A DNA stretch of 64,000 bases. It comes from Bacillota bacterium. Lineage in GTDB: Bacteria > Bacillota > Clostridia > Oscillospirales > Ruminococcaceae. The notes beneath the pieces are model-generated. The model ran no database searches and was not told where the DNA came from. It saw nothing but the letters and a program-made list of their open reading frames with translations. Shown in pieces: positions 60,092 to 64,000 of this stretch. Location: positions 1 through 64,000 of the forward strand of contig JAEWRN010000018.1 of assembly GCA_023460035.1 (NCBI GenBank). The letters run 5' to 3'. How positions within the stretch are numbered: the first letter of the stretch is position 1; each line of letters opens with the position of its first letter. Position numbers and translations under genes: made by a program.

Positions 60092-60466
60092 TTGCAGATC
60101 CATGAGTCCGCTGAAGATTATCTTGAGGCAATTTTAATGCTGAAGGAGCGCAAGGGGGCGGTGCGTTCGATCGATATTGCAAACGAGCTGGAATACACAA
60201 AGCCCAGTGTCAGTGTGGCAATGAAAAAGCTGCGCGAAAACGGGTATGTATTAATGGACGACGAGGGCCTGTTGACCCTGACACCCGAGGGCGAAAAAAT
60301 TGCCGCCCATGTGTACAGCCGGCACAAGCTGCTGACAGAGTTTTTTGTGCGCCTTGGCGTGAATGAAACCACGGCGGCAGCCGATGCCTGTAAAGTGGAG
60401 CACGATTTGAGCGAAGAAACTTTTGAAAAGCTGCTGGAGCATGCGCGGCAAAAAACAGAGTTTTAA
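60092..60466 (+). CDS. DtxR/MntR family metal-dependent repressor
   Basis: A 124-residue regulator with the family N-terminus MQIHESAEDYLEAILMLKER, HTH RSIDIANELEYTKPSVSVAM plus KKLRENGYVLMDDEG, and the metal-binding dimerisation helices VYSRHKLLTEFFVRLGVNET and ACKVEHDLSEETFEKLLEH. It lacks a C-terminal SH3 domain, like MntR and short DtxR forms. TTG 60092 is chosen for AAAGGGGG seven bases upstream; ATG 60017 would give a poor N-terminus. It is divergent from the Feo operon and probably binds both AGTTAG-N6-CTAACT boxes. Confidence 0.92.
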   Translation: MQIHESAEDYLEAILMLKERKGAVRSIDIANELEYTKPSVSVAMKKLRENGYVLMDDEGLLTLTPEGEKIAAHVYSRHKLLTEFFVRLGVNETTAAADACKVEHDLSEETFEKLLEHARQKTEF

Positions 60467-60515
60467 ACTAAGGGGGCGGCCGTAAACGCGGCGCCTGCCA
60501 AAACCGTACCTTTGG

Positions 60516-60561
60516 GGGCGGCGGAGTGACAGCCTTTGTGCTGCTGCCCCGCCGCCCTTTT
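60516..60561 (+). terminator. Intrinsic terminator
   Basis: GGGCGGCGG (60516-60524) pairs with CCGCCGCCC (60549-60557), with an inner CAGC/GCTG hairpin, followed by TTTT. Confidence 0.75.
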
Positions 60562-60628
60562 GCAACAACCGCCCAGTCGCAAAATTGAATGTCCAAAATG
60601 GCAAAGACACAGCGGGTATGTTTGTGCT

Positions 60629-61336
60629 ATGATAAGAAAAAACAAACCGGCAGCGGGGGTGAATACACTGGATTACTGTTATGGGCAGACCGAGCTTGGC
60701 TACCTGTGCGCAAAAGACAAAAAACTGGGGGCTGCCATTGCCCGCATTGGGCCGTTGCAGCGCAGTGTGGACGGCGACCTGTTTGCGTCGATTGTCAACA
60801 TTATCATAGGCCAGCAGATTACGGCAGCGGCCCAAAACACCATTTGGGCAAGGCTTTGCGCAAAAGCGGGGGCAATTACCCCGCAAAACCTTTGTACGCT
60901 GACAAGGGATGAAGTACAGGCCGCCGGGGTAAGCTATAAAAAGGCGGATTTCATCAAAGAGCTTGCGGCAAAGGTGCAAAGCGGGCAGTTTGATTTAAAC
61001 GCGCTGTGGGCTTTGCCGGACGAAGAGGTGATTCAGCGGCTTTGCACCTTAAACGGCATCGGTGTGTGGACGGCCGAAATGCTGCTGATTTTTTCAATGC
61101 AGCGGCCCAATGTGGTCAGCTTTGGCGACCTTGCCATCCGCCGTGGGATGCGCATGCTGTACCGGCACCGCAGCTTAACCAAACAACAATTTGCACGCTA
61201 CGCAAAGCGGTATGCCCCGTATGGCACAGTGGCAAGCTTTTATTTGTGGGCAATTAGTGCCGGGGCGTTACCAGAGTTGACCGACCCCGCACTCAAAGCA
61301 AAGCCCAAAACCCAAAAAAATGGTGACACACCATGA
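60629..61336 (+). CDS. alkA: DNA-3-methyladenine glycosylase II
   Basis: A 235-residue HhH-GPD glycosylase that removes alkylated purines. Visible: FASIVNIIIGQQITAAAQNT, the helix-hairpin-helix LCTLNGIGVWTAEMLLIFSM and the catalytic Asp in VVSFGDLAIRRGMRML. It lacks the N-terminal TBP-like domain of E. coli AlkA, as in many Firmicutes. Start uncertain: ATG 60629 has no clear ribosome site and overlaps an extended -10 (TGCTATGAT, 60625-60633); GTG 60659 is the alternative. It overlaps adaA by 4 bp. Confidence 0.88.
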   Translation: MIRKNKPAAGVNTLDYCYGQTELGYLCAKDKKLGAAIARIGPLQRSVDGDLFASIVNIIIGQQITAAAQNTIWARLCAKAGAITPQNLCTLTRDEVQAAGVSYKKADFIKELAAKVQSGQFDLNALWALPDEEVIQRLCTLNGIGVWTAEMLLIFSMQRPNVVSFGDLAIRRGMRMLYRHRSLTKQQFARYAKRYAPYGTVASFYLWAISAGALPELTDPALKAKPKTQKNGDTP

Positions 61337-61881
61337 CGGCGCAGCAAAAATGGCAGGCGGTGCAGCGTTGTGACGAGGCATTTGACGGGCGCTTTTTTTA
61401 CGCGGTCAAAACGACCGGCGTGTTTTGCAGGCCGTCTTGTAAGTCTAAAACACCAAAGCGGGAGAACCTGCTGTTTTTTGACACCGCACAGCAGGCAATG
61501 GAGGCCGGGTTTCGGCCCTGCAAGCGCTGCCGCAGCGACCTTGCGATGTTTCGCCCCCACCACGCGCTGGCACAGCAAGCCAAAGCAGTACTGAATGACT
61601 GTTTTGCGCACCCCCGGCAGCTTGCCGCCGGCCTTGCGCAGCTTGGGGTGTCGCGCCACAGGCTAAACCAGCTGTTGCGGGCAGAATACGGCGTTACCCC
61701 GGCACAGTATGTGACGGCGCTGCGGCTGGGCGAGGCAAAGCAAAGGCTGCAGGGCACAAATGAGCCCATTACAACAATCGCCGCGGCAGTGGGGTTTGAG
61801 CAGACCGCGTCATTTTGCCGTTTTTTTAAGGCGCAAACCGGCCAGACGCCGGGTAGTTACAGAAAGGGACAACGGGCATGA
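61333..61881 (+). CDS. adaA: AdaA-type methylphosphotriester sensor and AraC-type activator
   Basis: A 182-residue protein: zinc domain with four cysteines (Cys32 and Cys36 in VFCRPSCKS, Cys63 and Cys66 in RPCKRCRS), where Cys32 takes the methyl from phosphotriesters; then a single AraC-type HTH pair (about 88-180, LGVSRHRLNQLLRAEYGVTP, TTIAAAVGFEQTASFCRFFK). Methylated AdaA activates the alkylation response operon. ATG 61333 overlaps alkA, and its stop overlaps the ogt gene. It is the likely regulator of all three genes. Confidence 0.94.
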   Translation: MTAQQKWQAVQRCDEAFDGRFFYAVKTTGVFCRPSCKSKTPKRENLLFFDTAQQAMEAGFRPCKRCRSDLAMFRPHHALAQQAKAVLNDCFAHPRQLAAGLAQLGVSRHRLNQLLRAEYGVTPAQYVTALRLGEAKQRLQGTNEPITTIAAAVGFEQTASFCRFFKAQTGQTPGSYRKGQRA

Positions 61882-62351
61882 AACAGGCATATTACGAGTT
61901 TGAATTTGGCACGCTGTGCATTACGACCGACGGCGACTTTGTTACCCGGTTGGACTGCGTGAGTGGCCCGCAGGCCCCCGGCGAGCGCACAGCGGCCAGC
62001 GATGCGGCGTTTTGCGAGCTGCAGCAGTACCTTGCCGGCACAAGGCGGCAGTTCACCTTTGCACACAGGGCGCAGGGCACCGAGTTTCAAAAAAAAGTGT
62101 GGCAGGCCCTGACCGAGATCCCTTACGGGCAAACCCGTACCTACGGGCAAATTGCCGCCGCCATTGGCAACCCCAAGGCCAGCCGGGCCGTGGGCATGGC
62201 GAATAATAAAAACCCGCTGATGATTGTGGTGCCCTGCCACCGGGTAATTGGCGCAGGGGGCAGCCTTGTGGGCTATGCGGGCGGCCTTGCCATGAAACGC
62301 CGCCTGTTGCAGATAGAGGGCTGCGAAGTAAACAGTGAAAACAGACGATAA
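61878..62351 (+). CDS. ogt: Methylated-DNA-protein cysteine S-methyltransferase (Ogt/AdaB)
   Basis: A 157-residue suicide enzyme that removes O6-methyl from guanine. The acceptor Cys is in VVPCHRVIGAGGSLVGYAGG, with the arginine-finger helix PYGQTRTYGQIAAAIGNPKA and RAVGMANNKNP before it. The length is single-domain, so it is Ogt/AdaB, not full Ada. ATG 61878 overlaps the AdaA stop. It completes an AlkA-AdaA-Ogt adaptive-response operon. Confidence 0.95.
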   Translation: MKQAYYEFEFGTLCITTDGDFVTRLDCVSGPQAPGERTAASDAAFCELQQYLAGTRRQFTFAHRAQGTEFQKKVWQALTEIPYGQTRTYGQIAAAIGNPKASRAVGMANNKNPLMIVVPCHRVIGAGGSLVGYAGGLAMKRRLLQIEGCEVNSENRR

Positions 62352-62395
62352 CAACAACCGCCGTGCCCAGTATAAGGCACGGCGGTTGTTGTTTG
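62351..62395. terminator. Hairpin between convergent genes
   Basis: ACAACAACCGCCGTGCC pairs with GGCACGGCGGTTGTTGT around CAGTATAA. The T-tract is interrupted, but the 17-bp stem probably terminates in both directions. Confidence 0.75.
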
Positions 62396-62398
62396 CTG

Positions 62399-63028
62399 TT
62401 AGGTGGCAGTTGGGGTAGCGGGTACTGGCGGCCGGCGCGCAAAATACCGCAGCGACAACAGCCCCACCGGCAAAAAGTAAAGGCACCAAACTTCCAGCAG
62501 GGCAGTACCCACCCAGCTTGCCCCCGGCATAGAGGCTGAAAAAACACCCAGCGGGGGCAGGATAAAGCAGGCGGGTGCAAACGCGCCGTGCATAAGCAGC
62601 AGCCAGCGCAAAACGTTCTCCTCCCGCCGGGTGGGCACAAGGGCAAGGCCTGCAAAAAAGGTGCTCAGCGCCATCAGGCCATACCCCAGCAGATCCAGCG
62701 AAAAAAACATGCCAAACTGCTGAAAGTCCAGCAGCGCTGCGGCCTGCGTGTTCAGCGGGGTCGTTGCCACCACGCTAAGCTGTACAAAGTACACGATGGA
62801 GTTGCAAAGTGCATACATGCCGCCAAACACCAGCGCACTGGTTGCGGCAACGGTGCGCCCGGCAGGCGCGGTGCGGGCAAAGCCGGCCAGCATCAGCACC
62901 AGCCCCCACGCGATGAGGATACTGAAAAAGTACGAAAACCCCATCGGTAAAACCAGCATGGCGGCGGCAAAGCCCAGTACCCCGACAAGGTTCAGCGCCG
63001 TACCGGCAAGAGAAATAGTCCTGTCCAT
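62399..63028 (-). CDS. Multi-pass membrane protein of unknown function
   Basis: A 209-residue protein with six or so hydrophobic segments (TALNLVGVLGFAAAMLVLPM, IAWGLVLMLAGFARTAPAG, FSLDLLGYGLMALSTFFAGL, ALLEVWCLYFLPVGLLSLRY). I do not recognise its family. It begins 2 nt after the stop of the TetR gene on the same strand, so it is probably the target of that repressor. It might be an exporter or a membrane-stress protein. Confidence 0.8.
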   Translation of the reverse strand: MDRTISLAGTALNLVGVLGFAAAMLVLPMGFSYFFSILIAWGLVLMLAGFARTAPAGRTVAATSALVFGGMYALCNSIVYFVQLSVVATTPLNTQAAALLDFQQFGMFFSLDLLGYGLMALSTFFAGLALVPTRREENVLRWLLLMHGAFAPACFILPPLGVFSASMPGASWVGTALLEVWCLYFLPVGLLSLRYFARRPPVPATPTAT

Positions 63029-63030
63029 AA

Positions 63031-63606
63031 TTACCCCCCTATAATGGTGGCGACCAGGCTGTCAATCCAGCCGTCGCGCACGGGTTTGCGGTTTAAATCC
63101 AAACCGGTTGTTTGCAGCAGTAGCGTGCGGCGCAAAAAAGCCGTTTGTAATACCGAAGTCAGTGTAAAGGCGGCGGCAAGTTGCTCGCCGGTGGGTTTGC
63201 CGCCCGACAACACTGCCGCAAACCCCTGCACGGTACCGGCAGTGTTGTCGGCTTTGCCCGGCGTTTGCAGGTCGCCCAAAATAGAAATGCGCGAAATTTG
63301 CGGGTGCGCAAACAAAAAGTCTGCCACCTGTTTTGCGGTGGCACCCAGGGCCTGGGTGCGGGTGGCCCCCGGCGGCAGCGCGGGATGAAAGGTTGTCACC
63401 ACACCGCGGATGATCTGCTGTACGCAGGCTTCAATCAGCTGGTCTTTTGACGTAAAATAGTGGTTAATCAGCCCCACGCTGACCCCGGCCTGCTGGGCAA
63501 TGGCCCGCATGGTGACCTGTGCAAGCTTGCCTTCACTGTGCTGAATCAGGTCGGTGGCAGCGGCTTGGATGCGCTGTTTTGTCTGTAGAGATTTTTCCGT
63601 GGGCAC
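63031..63606 (-). CDS. TetR family transcriptional regulator
   Basis: A 191-residue TetR repressor. The HTH at residues 10-55 includes VTMRAIAQQAGVSVGLINHY and FTSKDQLIEACVQQI. The helical ligand domain is ordinary and its inducer unknown. GTG 63606 follows AAAGGGG. It drives itself and the membrane protein that follows from a consensus promoter (63663-63691), with a long palindrome between the promoter and the start, so autorepression is expected. Confidence 0.9.
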   Translation of the reverse strand: MPTEKSLQTKQRIQAAATDLIQHSEGKLAQVTMRAIAQQAGVSVGLINHYFTSKDQLIEACVQQIIRGVVTTFHPALPPGATRTQALGATAKQVADFLFAHPQISRISILGDLQTPGKADNTAGTVQGFAAVLSGGKPTGEQLAAAFTLTSVLQTAFLRRTLLLQTTGLDLNRKPVRDGWIDSLVATIIGG

Positions 63607-63628
63607 GGCCCCCTTTCGCAAAGAAAAA

Positions 63629-63653
63629 CAAAATTGAACAACGTTTAATTTTG
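63629..63653. promoter_or_regulatory. TetR-type operator
   Basis: Arms CAAAATT and AATTTTG at the ends and AAC/GTT inside form a near-perfect 25-bp palindrome between the promoter and the TetR start codon. Confidence 0.7.
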
Positions 63654-63662
63654 GCTGCATGT

Positions 63663-63691
63663 ACTATACCATGTGAAGCATGCGCTGTCAA
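63663..63691 (-). promoter_or_regulatory. Promoter of the TetR operon
   Basis: On the minus strand TTGACA (63691-63686), 17 bp, TATAGT (63668-63663). Confidence 0.85.
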
Positions 63692-63704
63692 CTGCCTTGC
63701 AAAA

Positions 63705-63738
63705 AACTACCCGCCGCACATTGTGCGGCGGGTAGTTC
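63705..63738 (-). terminator. Intrinsic terminator of the nitroreductase gene
   Basis: ACTACCCGCCGCAC pairs with GTGCGGCGGGTAGT. On the minus strand TTTTTT follows. Confidence 0.88.
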
Positions 63739-63756
63739 TTTGTGTGCGGTTGTTCT

Positions 63757-64000
63757 TTAGACCCACTGTACAAGGTCTGCCAGCGGCTGGCGCGTTTTTT
63801 CGTGCGCCGGCTGGTTGGCACGGTAGCCAAAGCTGACCATGACCGAAATGCCAAAATGCGCGGGGTCCATCAGCCCTTCGTCTGCCAGCAGCTCATCAAC
63901 GGCGTTTTGGTCAAACCCCTCAATCGGGCACGAGTCCACCCCCAGCAGGGCGGCGGTGGTCATCATGTTTGCCAGCATGATGTAGGTCTGCTTGCTGGCC
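63757..64000 (-). CDS. Nitroreductase family protein (C-terminal part, cut by window end)
   Basis: The last 80 or so codons of an NfsB-type nitroreductase are present; the 5' part lies beyond 64000. Visible are [38 protein letters not shown] and [20 protein letters not shown], the family's FMN/dimer region, and a C-terminal end [10 protein letters not shown]. These FMN enzymes reduce nitro compounds or flavins with NAD(P)H. The terminator follows directly. Confidence 0.85.
   Translation of the reverse strand, partial: ASKQTYIMLANMMTTAALLGVDSCPIEGFDQNAVDELLADEGLMDPAHFGISVMVSFGYRANQPAHEKTRQPLADLVQWV

Overview
The window looks like a chromosomal segment of a high-GC anaerobic Clostridium-class gut bacterium. 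My best guess is Oscillospiraceae/Ruminococcaceae, near Faecalibacterium, Gemmiger or Subdoligranulum. This is inferred from gene content, not measured: a rubredoxin-tailed rubrerythrin, a type III glutamine synthetase, a Feo iron-uptake locus with a DtxR-type repressor, a cellobiose-type PTS, tRNAs with encoded CCA, many GTG/TTG starts, and Gram-positive promoters (TTGACA-17-TATAAT) with U-tailed terminators. No prophage, transposase, CRISPR array or rRNA operon was seen. Only the first ~1.8 kb, beside two tRNA-Ser genes, is clearly AT-rich and foreign-looking.

Layout. 0-2.2 kb: AT-rich patch with a small exported protein and an autoregulated MerR regulator, then two tRNA-Ser genes. 2.5-5.1 kb: amino-acid ABC transporter behind two ARG-box-like operators. 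5.2-8.6 kb: cell-wall amidase, flavin reductase-like protein, coaX, cyclophilin, GtrA protein. 8.7-11.6 kb: PadR-HAAS-DUF4097-PspC-LiaF envelope-stress module. 11.6-13.7 kb: lipoprotein and GntR regulator. 13.8-19.4 kb: membrane protein, HypB, large Fe-S/FAD oxidoreductase, HypA, methyltransferase. 19.5-20.7 kb: a gene-poor kilobase with a candidate structured RNA, a direct-repeat-controlled promoter and a short candidate sRNA, then a DUF896 gene. 20.7-24.9 kb: aminotransferase, lactate dehydrogenase-like enzyme, frameshifted acetyltransferase, HD protein, NYN RNase-like protein. 25-27.9 kb: sugar amidotransferase with HisF-like and HisH-like partners. 28-35 kb: CDF cation transporter, aminotransferase, Fur/PerR regulator, rubrerythrin, GlpA-like/FAD/DUF1667 trio. 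35-40.8 kb: beta-glucoside PTS with a GH1 enzyme lacking its acid/base glutamate, divergent from a PRD activator. 41-49 kb: pseudouridine synthase, PucR-type regulator, FtsEX, EnvC/M23 protein, a catalytically dead S41 protein and a G5/3D protein. 49-57 kb: oligopeptide-binding lipoprotein, GlnN, MurD, acetyltransferase, aluminium-resistance/C-S lyase family enzyme. 57-60.5 kb: Feo locus and its regulator. 60.6-64 kb: alkylation-repair operon (AlkA-AdaA-Ogt), membrane protein with TetR regulator, and a nitroreductase cut by the window edge.

How it works together. Three blocks concern the envelope: the PadR module, the FtsEX-EnvC-S41 division hydrolase operon, and MurD, amidase and 3D proteins. 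A second theme is anaerobic redox, metals and oxidative defence: PerR/rubrerythrin, Feo/DtxR, HypAB with the oxidoreductase, and the CDF transporter. A third is nutrient uptake and nitrogen metabolism: arginine-type ABC transporter, PTS, GlnN and aminotransferases.

The most interesting items for follow-up are the direct-repeat promoter with a C/U-rich short RNA (20.1-20.26 kb), the neighbouring multi-stem RNA, the GH1 enzyme with a myrosinase-like Glu-to-Gln change, the S41 pseudoprotease in the FtsEX operon, the HypAB/oxidoreductase/membrane-protein module without an adjacent hydrogenase, and the sugar amidotransferase trio whose HisF partner has lost both cyclase aspartates. All calls come from reading the sequence; no database search was run.
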